A stretch of 34,828 bases of DNA from Promethearchaeota archaeon (lineage in GTDB: Archaea; Asgardarchaeota; Lokiarchaeia; Sigynarchaeales; SOKP01). A program made the translations under genes and the position numbers. Positions within the stretch are counted from its first letter, which is position 1. Each line of letters opens with the position of its first letter. Below are positions 16,243-28,600 of this stretch, one piece after another. The notes below the pieces were generated by a model. It searched no databases, was not told the DNA's origin, and worked only from the letters and a program-made list of their open reading frames with translations. The DNA lies in NCBI GenBank assembly GCA_016839845.1, contig JAEOTL010000435.1, positions 1 to 34,828 on the forward strand. Direction: 5' to 3'.

Positions 16243-19200
16243 TTAAGAAACTCTCTTTAGGGACTCATTCTTTTTAAGCCGAAATTCCTCAATTTTAGCT
16301 ACTTCTTCATCTCTTCCCAGTTGAACTAATAATTGAGAAATTTTCTCGCATTTTTCATAGAGTTGAGCGGCTATTTCAAAAATATTACTATTGAATGATG
16401 ATTCTGCTTTTTGGTTCAAATTAAATCTATATGTTTCCAAATCTACTACTCCCAATTTATTAATTTGAAAGTATTGAATTAATTCTGACTGATAAAAACT
16501 TACACCGTCTGGATCTCTTAATTTTTTTGATATATCTATAATATCCTGATACAGATCAAAAATCTGCTCAGAATCCCCCTTAATTCTTGTTTCTTCTAAA
16601 ATTTCTAATCTCTTTTCACGTTCTGCTATTATACCTTCAATTCCAAAGATCAATTCTGAAAATAAATTTGCCTCTTCCACTCTCCCTAAATTCAAAAGAA
16701 GATCTCTTCCGAGCTTAAACTGCTCTTGAGCTTCTAAATATGCCCCATCGGCGAATAATTCTTCACCCATAGTTCTAATTTCGTTAATTCGATTTTCTAA
16801 TTCTCTCTCATCAGTTAATTGCTTACTAGCTATTCCCTCAGATGTTATAGCTTGAAATTCTTCTGCTTGGAATGCAAATTCTGAACTTGAAAGTTTATTC
16901 ATATGGGAAGAGATAATTTTGAGGGATATTTTTTTACGTGGTGGAGTTATGTCCTTTTTCAGCTTTTTTCTCACGATGACTATTGCTGCTACAGAGCCAA
17001 TTACACTCACTAGGGCGATTATCACGATTATCATTAAATTGTTATTTCCTGGAGTGCCATTGTCAATTGAAACTACTGTGAAAGTTCCCATAGTAAAACT
17101 ACTTTGATGCCCCACTCCATCTATTTGAGCCAAGAAGTAGTAATATCTCCCAAGCGGGAGAACTTCAGATAATTCATAATAGCTACTATTAGATCCGACA
17201 TTTGTAGTGTTAAAGATGTGTACGTATCCGGGAGTTGCATATGGATCGGTTTCATTATCAATAATTAGGATATAATACAAAATACCTGAAGGATCGTTAC
17301 CATCTTCCCAATCAAACACGAGAGTCCCGCTTACGTCTCCGCTTGGACTGTTGGCAAATACAGGCAGTGAAGGGGAAGTGGTATCTTGAACCGTAATATT
17401 TGCTATTACAAAATTCCAATTATCGCTATTATCTTCCATATAGATGATATACTGATAAGTAATCCAGTTATTTGGTGTCCAGGAATCATAATGCCATGTA
17501 TTTCCATAAATGTTTGTCATAGAATGGTTCACTCCTTCGAATTCTATCAGGGCTTGGTAAATGCCAGCGAAGTCATTAATGTCTATTCTAATTGTTGGAT
17601 TATCGCCTAATTCTAAAGGATCAACACTTTCAAACAAATTAGAATAGACAGGGATGATAGTATCTTGAAATAATATTGAGCTACTAACATAATTCATATT
17701 ATCATTATTATCTATAATGTAAATTTTGTAAGTATAATTACCTATTGAAGTTGGCATCCATGAAGTATACTCCCATATATCCCCACCGGTATTTGCCATG
17801 GTATGGTTAGAGTTTTCACATTCTATTAAAACATCTTTGATGTTAGCTAAATCCGTGCTATTGATTGAAATAACTAAAAGATCTCCTAATTCGACAGGAT
17901 CCGCGCTTTCAGTCAAGTCTGAATAAATTGGGGCTGTTGTATCTCGAACTAAAACTGAATCACTAATAAAACCCCAGTTATTATTATTATCTTCAGCCCA
18001 TATTGTAAACGTATGGTTACCAACACTATCAGGAATCCAAGAGTCAAATTGCCATGTATGAACACTAATATTGGTCATGGAATGATTAGAGCCCATGTAT
18101 TCGATTCTAACTTGGTAAATATCTGCTAAATCAGTAGAATTTACCGATATTATAACTGTATTTCCAAGTTCTAAGGGATCTTCACTTTTAGCAATGCCAG
18201 AAAAAGCAGGTGGAGTCGTGTCTACAATGTCGAAACTACTTGATAACGAATTCCAGTTATTATCTGTGTCGTTTGCATAAATGGTGTAATAAACAATGCC
18301 AACATAGGATCTGGTCCAATTAAATTCATAGGTATTTCCAATAGTAGTGTTAGTCATTGTGTGATTGGTTCCATCTAACTCAATTAAGACAGCCTCCACA
18401 AAAGTCTCATTATCAAATACATCAACCATAATTATAATATTATTTCCTAATTCCAATGGAGTCTCGCTTTCAGTAAGATTTTCTATTACAGGAGCAGTCG
18501 TAGATACAACAGTTATATTTCCACTGGTCATGTTCCAGTTATTTTCCATATCTTGCATAAAAATTTTATAGGAATGACTTCCTGAGGATGATGGCTTCCA
18601 CTTATTCCAACTCCACGTGTTCCCACCAATAAAAGACATTGTATGATTTGAGGAATCATATTCTAAAATGGTTTGATTCACGCCTGAGCCGGGGGAGTCG
18701 TAAACCTTAATAGTAATTGTTTCATTTTGTCCTAACTGTAAAGGATCCGCACTTTCAATAAGATCTGAATAGGTTGGGGGGGTGGTATCTATCACTTCGA
18801 TGACGCCCATAGTAGAATTCCAGTTATTATAATTATCCTCCATCCAAATCGTATATGAATAATTACCTACACTGCTGGGAGTCCAAGAATCATATTGCCA
18901 AGTATCTCCACCAATGTTGGCCATGGAATGGTTAGAGCCCATAAAATCGATTTTCACACTATTAATCCCCGAAGGATCGGAAACATTGATCGTTATAACT
19001 TCTGTTTCTCCCAATTCTAAAGGATTTGAACCTTCTATTAGATTTGAATAAGTAGGGGGCATATCATCGAATTTATATTCTAAACTAATGGTTAGAAAAG
19101 ATTGAGGATCGTATTGATTGTTGTATTCAGTAGCAATCCAATCTGCTGAATGCGCAGTTTTGCTAATTCGAATTTCATCTAAAAAACCATCTAGATCATA

Positions 19201-22200
19201 GGTTGCAGAAGGTGCTACAAGGGGTAAATCGTTATCTATATTTCCAACACCCGTAATACTTGTTCCAGAACCCACTAATAACCCATTTTGAAAAAGCTTG
19301 ATAAAATTTGATGTTCTATCAACAACTCCCACGACATACATCCAACTGTCGAATTCAATATCTAAACCTGGTGTTGATACGACTCCTGTACCATCAGTAA
19401 TACGAAAGTTAAGTGATTCTGCCGTCATACTTGTTTCAAAATCATATCCTGTTTCACTGTCAGTCGTTGCGCCTTTATATAAAGGTAATTGATAATTTCC
19501 TGTACTGTCATCTATATTTAACCAAAAACTAATAGTAAAGCTTCCTGTACCCATATCCAGATGCCCATCCGGAGGATTACCAAAGTTAATCTGCCCGTTA
19601 TTTCCAAAATTATATGCACTATCGATTTTTCCTTTTGGGTCTCTAGTAACGGTCCCTGAAACTGACCCTGATGTGCCGTGAGAAGTGGAATCCAAAGCAC
19701 TACCTGTAGATTCCGAGAGATGCCATACACCTTTATAGTTATTAGTCCATACCTCATTCGGGTTTTCTCGTGAACTCATGGTGGAATTGCCATAGTACAT
19801 ACGAATAACTGTGTCCAATGATGCTGAAAGTCTCGGGATAGATACCCAAGTAATCAGCTGAGCATGACTGCTGTTATAAGTCTGATTAAAAAGTTCTATT
19901 TCATGATCTAACCAAGCACCACTATAAGCAAATGCAATATCATCACCATCCTCCTGAGCCGTTTCATGTAAATCTTCATCGAAAATAGAAACCAAGAAAG
20001 GAAAATTAAGAAGATCATTAGAACCACTTACCATTAAATTGTCTATTATTATTTCTTTATAACCTATGAAATCGTACTGATTAGGTGGATTGCCTGATAC
20101 GGTATATTCTTTTCCAATTGAATAGAAATTAATTGTATCATATTGGTTATTATATTCTGTAGCAAGCCAATCAGCAGAGCGAACTGTATTTATAACACGA
20201 ACTTCATCAATCTTTCCGTTCCATTCTTGTTCTATAATTCCAGAACTTTTTCCAATGTTGAGATAATGATTCCCTGTTTGTGAACTACCGCTATATACCG
20301 CAGTATTTCTTTCTATCCCGTCAACATAGATTCTTAATAAGGAATTAAGTGAATCTGCTACCCCAACGACATAATGCCAACTATTATCATTAATCAAATT
20401 TAAATTTGTTATAACATTTTGAGTTGAATCAACATAGAATGCGAAATCATTACTATTAAGCTTACCAAGCCAATAGTTCTGATTGGGTGGAGTTGGTGAC
20501 CACTTTGTTATTACAACATCTACATCACTCTGAGCATCATTTGTCTTTACCCAAGCTGAAATAGTCATATCGGTACTTAAATCAAGGCTATTAGCATCCG
20601 AAATATTTACACAGGCTTCGTTTTCATCGTTAAATATTAAACCACCATCGATTTTACCAGAGGTTCTGTTTGATGAAAACAAATTAAAAGCTGTTCCATC
20701 GTTGTTATATGATGTGCTATCTAAAAATTGAGGTGCGGGAGCTGTAGGATTTTCTTTAAGATGCCATATCCCTTTATAAGAATTATCCCATACATTTTCT
20801 GAATTTTCTCTAGAATCCATAGTAGAATTACCATAATACATATAAATAATCGTATCCACCGAGTTTGAAAGGCTTGGAATACGAACCCAAGTAATTAATT
20901 CAGCATGAGTTGTGTTATAACCTTGGTTAAAGTGTTCTATTTCATGGTCTAACCAAGTTATACCATCAGAAAACGCTATATCATTCCCATTTGATTGTTG
21001 AACATTATCGTGTAAATCTTTATCAAAACAAGATATTAAAATTGGAAAGTTAAGAAGATCATCGAACCCGCTCACCATTGAATGATGTATTATTATTTCT
21101 TTATAATACGTGAAATAATGATCATTGAGTGGGTTGGCGAGATATTCTTCTCCAATTGAATAGAAAGAATTCGGATCATTTTGATTATCAAATTCAGTAG
21201 CAATCCAATCTGCTGAGTGAGCGAGGCTAGAAACACGAACTTCATCAAGTTTAACAGAAGACCAACTAGTAATTTGTCCACTATTATCACCACATATCGC
21301 ATTCATGTAGAATGGATGTACACTATCAATATTACCATAACCTGTGACTGACCTTGTCCCATCTTCTATCCCATCAATATATAATCGCAGGTAATCCTCA
21401 TCTCTTACCATGACAAGATGATGCCATAAGTCATCACCATAATTTTCAGCCGAAACGATGTCTCTTCCTGCTACATTATCATCATCAATTTCGGCCCTTA
21501 TCTGCCCCGCGGGAGTGTTAAATGAAAGATAATACCTTTTACCCTGAAGGATTGCTCCCTTTCCAGCAATAGCACCCCAGTCTACTCCATCGTAATTAAA
21601 CCACATAGATAATGAAAATTCACCTGACCCCATATTTAGAGAACTATCGTTTCCGCAATCAATATGATCTTGATTATCATCAAAATCAATACTTCCATCG
21701 ATCTGTCCGTTTTCCTGATCATCAGTATCTAAATTGGAAACTGTTCCATGATTGTAATTTGATGTGCTGTCTTTAATTTGAGGAGCTGCTCCAGAAGGAT
21801 CTTCTGGAAGATGCCACACTCCTTTATAATTCCCATTCCATACTCCTGCTGGATTTTCTTGGTTTGTTATAGTAGAATTGCCATAATACATGCGAATGAT
21901 TGTATCCACCGATGTTGAAAGGCTTGGAATACGAACCCAAGCAATCAATTGAGCGTGAGTACTATTATAAGTTTGATCAAAAAGTTCAATTTCATGATCT
22001 AACCAAGCAGATTCATTAGCAAATGCAATATCATTCCCATTTGATTGAACATTATCATGCAAGTCTGAATCAAAAATAGAAATTAAAACAGGAAAATTTG
22101 TATGGTTCCCTGATCCAGAAACCAAGTTATGATCAATTGTAATCGCTTTATAATAAATAAAAAATTGCTTATTAGGAGGACCATTTGAAGACATCTGAAT

Positions 22201-22347
22201 TAAGGAATTTGAATCATTCGTTAAAAACTCAGATTTTGCATTATTAACAACACTATTTGGGAGGAAAATAATTGAAGTTATGTTGAAGATGAGGATAAAG
22301 AAAATTAAATGACATTTCTTTTTCTTATTTAAGAATTTTCTTCCTAT
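16243..22347 (-). CDS. Giant surface protein 2: three DUF2341-LamG modules, six Ig-like repeats, probable ATA start
   Basis: The first ATG in frame is at 22194 and would give 1983 aa with no signal peptide. The open frame continues upstream and encodes a signal sequence (KKKKCHLIFFILIFNITSII) very like that of the paralogue at 29787. This stretch has no ATG, GTG or TTG. The codon aligned with the ATG of paralogue 1 is ATA (22345-22347), in the same context (AAGAACAACG before it). I therefore give the frame from there, 2034 aa, and mark the start as uncertain. The order is three DUF2341-LamG modules, six Ig-like repeats, an FN3-like domain, a membrane helix (LMIIVIIALVSVIGSVAAIV), the basic VRKKLKK and a TPR-like tail (GAYLEAQEQFKLGRDLLLNL). 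The tail is about 90% identical to that of paralogue 3. It is likely a surface adhesin or glycan-binding protein. Confidence 0.8.
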   Translation of the reverse strand: MGRKFLNKKKKCHLIFFILIFNITSIIFLPNSVVNNAKSEFLTNDSNSLIQMSSNGPPNKQFFIYYKAITIDHNLVSGSGNHTNFPVLISIFDSDLHDNVQSNGNDIAFANESAWLDHEIELFDQTYNSTHAQLIAWVRIPSLSTSVDTIIRMYYGNSTITNQENPAGVWNGNYKGVWHLPEDPSGAAPQIKDSTSNYNHGTVSNLDTDDQENGQIDGSIDFDDNQDHIDCGNDSSLNMGSGEFSLSMWFNYDGVDWGAIAGKGAILQGKRYYLSFNTPAGQIRAEIDDDNVAGRDIVSAENYGDDLWHHLVMVRDEDYLRLYIDGIEDGTRSVTGYGNIDSVHPFYMNAICGDNSGQITSWSSVKLDEVRVSSLAHSADWIATEFDNQNDPNSFYSIGEEYLANPLNDHYFTYYKEIIIHHSMVSGFDDLLNFPILISCFDKDLHDNVQQSNGNDIAFSDGITWLDHEIEHFNQGYNTTHAELITWVRIPSLSNSVDTIIYMYYGNSTMDSRENSENVWDNSYKGIWHLKENPTAPAPQFLDSTSYNNDGTAFNLFSSNRTSGKIDGGLIFNDENEACVNISDANSLDLSTDMTISAWVKTNDAQSDVDVVITKWSPTPPNQNYWLGKLNSNDFAFYVDSTQNVITNLNLINDNSWHYVVGVADSLNSLLRIYVDGIERNTAVYSGSSQTGNHYLNIGKSSGIIEQEWNGKIDEVRVINTVRSADWLATEYNNQYDTINFYSIGKEYTVSGNPPNQYDFIGYKEIIIDNLMVSGSNDLLNFPFLVSIFDEDLHETAQEDGDDIAFAYSGAWLDHEIELFNQTYNSSHAQLITWVSIPRLSASLDTVIRMYYGNSTMSSRENPNEVWTNNYKGVWHLSESTGSALDSTSHGTSGSVSGTVTRDPKGKIDSAYNFGNNGQINFGNPPDGHLDMGTGSFTISFWLNIDDSTGNYQLPLYKGATTDSETGYDFETSMTAESLNFRITDGTGVVSTPGLDIEFDSWMYVVGVVDRTSNFIKLFQNGLLVGSGTSITGVGNIDNDLPLVAPSATYDLDGFLDEIRISKTAHSADWIATEYNNQYDPQSFLTISLEYKFDDMPPTYSNLIEGSNPLELGETEVITINVSDPSGINSVKIDFMGSNHSMANIGGDTWQYDSWTPSSVGNYSYTIWMEDNYNNWNSTMGVIEVIDTTPPTYSDLIESADPLQLGQNETITIKVYDSPGSGVNQTILEYDSSNHTMSFIGGNTWSWNKWKPSSSGSHSYKIFMQDMENNWNMTSGNITVVSTTAPVIENLTESETPLELGNNIIIMVDVFDNETFVEAVLIELDGTNHTMTNTTIGNTYEFNWTRSYVGIVYYTIYANDTDNNWNSLSSSFDIVDTTPPAFSGIAKSEDPLELGNTVIISVNSTDLADIYQVRIEYMGSNHSMTNISVHTWQFDSWIPDSVGNHTFTIWAEDNNNNWGFISDSVLVRDTTAPIYSDLTESADPVELGDLLVISINSTDLANIKDVLIECENSNHTMANTGGDIWEYTSWMPTSIGNYTYKIYIIDNNDNMNYVSSSILFQDTIIPVYSNLFESVDPLELGDNPTIRIDINDFAGIYQALIEFEGVNHSMTNIYGNTWHYDSWTPNNWITYQYIIYMEDNSDNWNFVIANITVQDTTSPSLPVFANSPSGDVSGTLVFDWEDGNDPSGILYYILIIDNETDPYATPGYVHIFNTTNVGSNSSYYELSEVLPLGRYYYFLAQIDGVGHQSSFTMGTFTVVSIDNGTPGNNNLMIIVIIALVSVIGSVAAIVIVRKKLKKDITPPRKKISLKIISSHMNKLSSSEFAFQAEEFQAITSEGIASKQLTDERELENRINEIRTMGEELFADGAYLEAQEQFKLGRDLLLNLGRVEEANLFSELIFGIEGIIAEREKRLEILEETRIKGDSEQIFDLYQDIIDISKKLRDPDGVSFYQSELIQYFQINKLGVVDLETYRFNLNQKAESSFNSNIFEIAAQLYEKCEKISQLLVQLGRDEEVAKIEEFRLKKNESLKRVS
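17375..19065 (-). repeat. Six Ig-like protein repeats in giant surface protein 2
   Basis: Six coding repeats of about 95 codons carry the same PLELG and NHTM/NHSM landmarks as in paralogue 1. The second repeat has the variant PLQLGQNET, found at the same position in all three paralogues. Limits are approximate. Confidence 0.75.
19080..22175 (-). repeat. Three DUF2341-LamG modules in giant surface protein 2
   Basis: Units of about 1.05 kb open near 22170, 21120 and 20075 with FFIYYK, YFTYYK and DFIGYK. They end with NQ(N/Y)D motifs and a SIG or TIS strand. Boundaries are approximate. Confidence 0.75.
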
Positions 22348-22427
22348 CGTTGTTCTTTCAGCCCATTTATTTCAAATTGACAGAACCTAAATTTCTTAAG
22401 TATACTTTATCAAAGTCCTTGACAAAT

Positions 22428-22485
22428 CGGTATGATATACTCTTATCTTTAAAAATAAAGAGAAAACGGTTATATAAATTTATTT
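22428..22485 (-). promoter_or_regulatory. Conserved promoter block of giant surface protein 2
   Basis: A TATA box (22471-22479) lies 124 bp before the ATA codon, the same distance as TATA to ATG in paralogue 1. Downstream of it is the inverted repeat TCTTTA-AAAA-TAAAGA (22446-22461). No gene is visible in the rest of the 306-bp gap to 22654. Confidence 0.6.
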
Positions 22486-22653
22486 AAATTATCTGGAAAA
22501 TTATACGTAATTCCTAAAGAATTTATTCTTATAAATTTCTAAATTAGGTAAAAGCTTAAACAAGATGAATGATAACCGATCCTATCTTACTAAATTTTAT
22601 CTGTTTTTAGGTTTCCACTAAAATTAATAGATATATTTTTTTGTTATTATTGG

Positions 22654-25600
22654 TTAAGAAATCCTCTTTAGACATTCATTTCTTTTATATCTAAAGTCTT
22701 CGATTTTGGGTATTTCTTCATCTCTTCCCAGCTGAACTAATAATTGAGAAATTTTCTCGCATTTTTCATAGAGTTGAGCGGCAATTTTAAAAACATTATT
22801 ATTAAATGATGATTCTGCTTTTTGGTTCAAATTAAATCTATATGTTTCCAAATCTACTACACCCAATTTATTAATTTGAAAGTATTGAATTAATTCTGAC
22901 TGATAATAACTTACACCATCTGGATCTCTTAATTGTTTAGATATATCAATAATATCCTGATACAAATCAAAAATCTGCTCAGAATCCCCCTCTACTCTTG
23001 TTTCTTCTAAAACTTCTAATCTTTTTTCACGTTCTTCTATTAATCCCTCAATTCCAAAGATTAACTCTGAAAATAAATTTGCCTCCTCTTCTCTCCCTAA
23101 ATTCAAAAGAAGATCCCTTCCGAGCTTAAACTGTTCTTGAGCTTCCAAATATGCCCCATCAGCAAATAATTCTTCACCCATAGCTCTAATTTCGTTAATT
23201 CGATTTTCTAATTCTCTCTCATTAGTTAATTGTCTACTAGTTATTCCCTCTGATGTTATAGCTTGAAATTCTTCTGCTTGTAATGCAAATTCTGAACTTG
23301 AAAGTTTATTAATATGTGAAGAAATGATTTTAAGGGATATTTTTTTACGTGGTGGAGTTATGTTCTTTTTTAACTTCTTTCTCACTATGACTATGGCTGC
23401 TACAGAGCCAATTACACTCACGAGAGCGATTATTACTATTATCATTAAATTATTATTTCCAGGAGTCGAAATAACTGTGAAAGTTCCCATTGTAAAACTA
23501 CCTTGTTGCCCTACTCCATCAATTTGAGCCAAGAAGAAATAATAATTTCCAACAGACAGAATTACAGGTAATTCAAGGTAACTACTATTTGATCCTACAT
23601 TTGTAATGTTAAAGATGTGTACATATCCTGGAGTTGCATATGGGTCCGTCTCGTTATCAATAATTAAGATATAATAAGAAATTCCTGAAGGATCAGAACC
23701 GTCTAACCAATCAAAAACGAGTTTACCTTTAACATCTCCGCTTGGGCTATAAGTCAATACTGGTGAAGGAGGGGGAGTTGTATCTTGGACCGTAATATAT
23801 CCTGTCAGATCATTCCAATTACCGCTGTTATCTTCCATATGGATCCTATACTGGTAAACAATCCAGTTATCTGGTGTCCATGAATCAAGTTGCCACGTTT
23901 CTCCATAAATATTTGTCATAGAATGATTCACTCCTTCGAATTCAATTAATGATTGGTTAATACCAGCGAAGTCATAGATATCTATTCTAATGATCTGATT
24001 ATCCCCTAACTCTAAAGGATCTGCACTTTCAAATATGTTTGAGTAGACGGGGATGATAGTATCCTGAAATACTATTGAACTAGTAACAGAATTCAAATTA
24101 TCATTATAATCTGTTATATAAATTGAATATGAATAATTACCAATTGAACTTGACATCCAAGAATACTGCCATATATCACCACCTATGTTTGTCATCGTAT
24201 GGTTGGAGTTTTCAAATTCAATTGAAACATCTTTGATCTCAGCTAAATCGGTACTATTAATCGAGATAATTAGTAAATCTCCTAATTCGACAGTGCTAGA
24301 GCTCTCGACCAAATCTGAATAAACTGGGGGTGTAGTGTCTTGAACTAAAATTGAATCACTAATGAAACCCCAATTATTATTTTTATCTTCTGCCCATATC
24401 GTATATGTAAGGTTACCAACATTGGTGGGAATCCATGAGTCATATTGCCATGTATAACCACTAATATTGGTCATAGAATGGTTAGAACCCATGAACTCGA
24501 TTTTAACTTGGTTGATGTCTGCTAAATCGGTAGAATTTACTGATATTATTACTGTATCTCCGAATTCTAAGGGATCTTCACTCTTAGTAATACCAGAAAA
24601 AGAAGGAGGAGTTGTATCTACAATGTCAAAACTACTAGAATATGAATTCCAGTTATTATTCGAGTCATTTGCATAAATGGTGTAATACACAATGCCAACA
24701 TAGGATCTAGTCCAATTAAACTCATAGGTATTTCCAATGGTAGTATTAGTCATTGTATGATTAACTCCCTCTAACTCAATGAAAACAACATCTACATATG
24801 ACTCATTATCAAATATGTCAACCATAATTGTTATATTATTTCCTAATTCCAAGGGATTCTCACTCTCGGTAAGATTTTCTATTACAGGTGCAGTCGTAGA
24901 TACAACCATTATTGTTCCACTGGTCATATTCCAGTTATTTTCCATATCTTGCATATAAATTTTATAATCATGGAGCCCTAAGGATACAGGTTTCCATTTA
25001 TCCCAACTCCACGTGTTTCCACCTGCAAAAGCCATCGTATGATTCGAAAAATCATATTCTAAAAGAGTTTGATTCACCCCTGAGCCGGGAGAGTCATAAA
25101 CCTTAATAGTAATTGTTTCGTTTTGTCCTAGTTGTAAAGGATCCGCACTTTCAATGAGATCTGAATAAGTTGGTGAGGTGGTATCAATCACTTCGATGGT
25201 TCCTATAGTAGAATTCAAATTATTATAATTATCTTCCATCCATATCGTATATGTATAATTATCTACACTGCTGGGAGTCCACGTATCATATTGCCATGTA
25301 TCTCCACCAATATTGGTCATGGAATGGTTAGAACCCATGAATTCGATTTCCACTTTACTGATACCTGAAGGATCACTAACATTGATCGTTATAACTTCAG
25401 TATTCCCCAATTCTAAAGGATCTGAGCTCTCTATCAAATTCGAATAAGTAGGGGGTGTTGTTTCGAATTTTTGTTCTGGACCTATGGTGAAGAAAGAGGT
25501 AGGATCGTATTGATTATCATATTCTGTTAGAACCCAATCAGCTGAGCGCGCAACATCAGAAATACGGACTTCATCAAGATAACCATCAAATCCATTACCA

Positions 25601-28600
25601 AAATCACTATAATCATGATTTGTTCTTATAGAAGAGCAACTTACTTCATTTGCTTTTACTACATTATCAACATATATACTACATTCCGTTCCAGATTGAA
25701 AAACTGTGAAATAATGCCAGTTAGTATCTGGAAAATTATATGAAATCTCTGTTTTTGAAGAATATACATCGGGATACCATCGAATATAATTCCAAGTATC
25801 ACTAAATGTTATTAATCCTCCCATAAATCTCAATACAGAATCGCTATCTCCAGTTCCTCCCAAAAATTTAAACCAAAAGGAATAGGTTAATGAACTTCCT
25901 AAATTAGTATAAGGAATATCATCATATTCACTTGTTGTTCCATCAAAATGCAAACTTCCGTCGATTTGACCAGTTTTTTGATCTCCAGATTCCATACCAT
26001 TGGGCGTTCCATCTTTATCATTAGATGTGGAATCATAAGTAGTTCCAGTTGGATCTTCAGATAAATGATAGACTCCTTTATAATCAGAATTCCATACCCC
26101 ATGTTTATTCTCTCGATTTGTCATTGTAGAATTACCATAGTATATACGAATTATTGTATCTAAAGATGTAGATAACCTTGGTATGCGAACCCAAGCTATT
26201 AATTGAGCATGACTGCTGTTATAAGTCTGATCAAAAAGTTCTAATTCATGATCTAACCACGCACCATTATAAGAAAAGGCGATATCATCACCATTCTCCT
26301 GAACTTTATCATGTAAATCTCCATCGAAAGTAGAAATCAGCAAAGGGAAGTTAATAAGATCGTCTGGACCACTTACCTTTGAATGGGCTATTCTTATTTC
26401 TTTATAATATGTGAAATAATCCTGATTAGGAGGATTACCTGAAACAGTATATTCTTTTCCAATTGAATAAAAAGAATTCGGATCATATTGATTGGCATAT
26501 TCTGTTTTTAACCAGTTATCTGATCTAATTGTTGATGAGATTCTAACTTCATCAATGATGCCATCAATCGGTCTTTGCCCTGTAGGGCTATTTCCAATAA
26601 ATATCGTCCAATTATTTTCACGCAATGGTCCTGTTTTGCTCTGGGTAAGAACAGTATTACCATCTAAAACTAGGTAGATATTAGATCCATCATATTTTAT
26701 TGTCATTAGATACCACTCTTCAATTTCGAGATTCCCGGACATAGCTTCCGCTCTACTAGTACCTGTAGCATCATCTGTTCCTGTTTTCATAAACCCTCTT
26801 AAATAATATGGTCCATTTTCGTCTACTGAATCATTGTATGTACCAAGCATCCATACATTATAGTCTCTCACATCACTTGTACCTGAATTTTTTGCTAAAA
26901 CACGGCCATCACTATATCCTGTTATGTCTGAGTCAAAAGATTCATATTTTACCCATGCTTGAATTGTGATCTCACTTCCCGAAACACTCCATGTTCCTAT
27001 ATTTATATTATCACTCCCATCATCATGTTCAAAATCTTGACCATCACCCATCTTCCCCTTCGCATCAACTGAGCCTGCGTTTGATCCATCTCTATTGTGA
27101 GAAGTAGCATCTAAAAAATCATCATTTAAATGATAAACACTTTCATAATCACTATCCCATACATCTTCAGGGCTTTCCCGAGAGCTCATGGTTGAATTAC
27201 CATAATGCATACGGAGAATAGTGTTCAAAGAAGTTGAAAGTCTTGGTATGCGAACCCAAGCCACCAACTCAGCATGGGTGCTATTATAAGCCTGATCAAA
27301 GAATTCAATCTCATGGTCAAACCAGGACGAACTGTCTGAAAATGCAATATCATCCCCATCCAGTTGAGCTTTATCATGCAAATCTTCATCAAAACAAGAG
27401 ATTAAAAGCGGGAAATTAAAATAATCATCGGGACCGCTTACCATTGTATGATCTATTATTATTTCCTTATAGTATTTGAAGTAATGAGCATTAGGTGGAT
27501 TCCCTGATACGGTAAGTTCTTTTCCAATTGAATAAAAAGAATTAGGATAATACTGATTATTATATTCCGTTGCTATCCAATCCGCTGATCTAACTACTTT
27601 AGACAAACGAAACTCACTTAGAGTAGCTTTAAGTTCTCTATCACCTCCCGTTCCTCCCGGACCGTTACCATCATCATCTTCTCCTCCAATGGAAAATGTA
27701 TTCCACATAGAATGATCCCCTGTGGGGGGTGTAGAATCATTCTTATCTAATGAGCCAGATATATAAATTCTGTGGAGACCTGCCCCCGTTCCATCCCATA
27801 CTGCCGAAATATGGTACCACGTTCCTGAAGTAAATGTCGTTTGTGTTGATTCCAGCCTATAACCTGAATCTGTTTCAACATGAAATTCAAAATTATCATA
27901 AAATGAAAGATAAGGATCTCCAGATGCAATAGCTGGAATTCCCAAATAATTTCTTGAAGCTGGTGGTATCCATCCATCGGGAAACATGATCCAAAAATCA
28001 AAGGTCATCTTATCAATTGGTCCTGAAAAACCTTCAGAAAAAGGTAGATAAATATAATCATCTACTCCATCAAAAGCAAGTGCTTTCCCAGTTTGGCCAG
28101 TAACTAGATCATCTGATGTCATACTTCCAGAAACTTCAACATCGAAATCAAACCCATTTGATGTACTATCAAGGATATCAGAGGAGGAAGGATCTTGATT
28201 CATATGTAGCACAAATTCATAAGTATCATCCCAAACCCCTACTGGATTCTCCCGTGATCCCATCGTTGCATTGCCATAATGCATAATTATAACCGTATCC
28301 TCCGAAGATGAAAGATTTGGTATACGAACCCAGGTAACTAATTGCGCGTGAGTGCTGTTATATGTCTGGTCAAAGAGTTCTATTTCATGATCCAACCAAG
28401 AAGAACTGTCTGAAAATGCAATATCATCTCCATCCGCTTGAACTTTATCATGTAAATCTTCATCAAAACAAGAAATTAAAACTGGAAAATTAAGAAGATC
28501 ATCTGGACCACTCACCTTTGTATGATCTATTATTATTTCTTTATACCATGTGAAGTAATGAGCATTGGAGAGAACATATGAAATCTCATTTTCTTCCCCA

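Noticed and set aside
21093..21302. Short same-strand frames inside giant gene 2, which could hint at frameshifts
   Set aside because: The main frame is uninterrupted and carries the domain motifs; the short frames are out-of-frame shadows.
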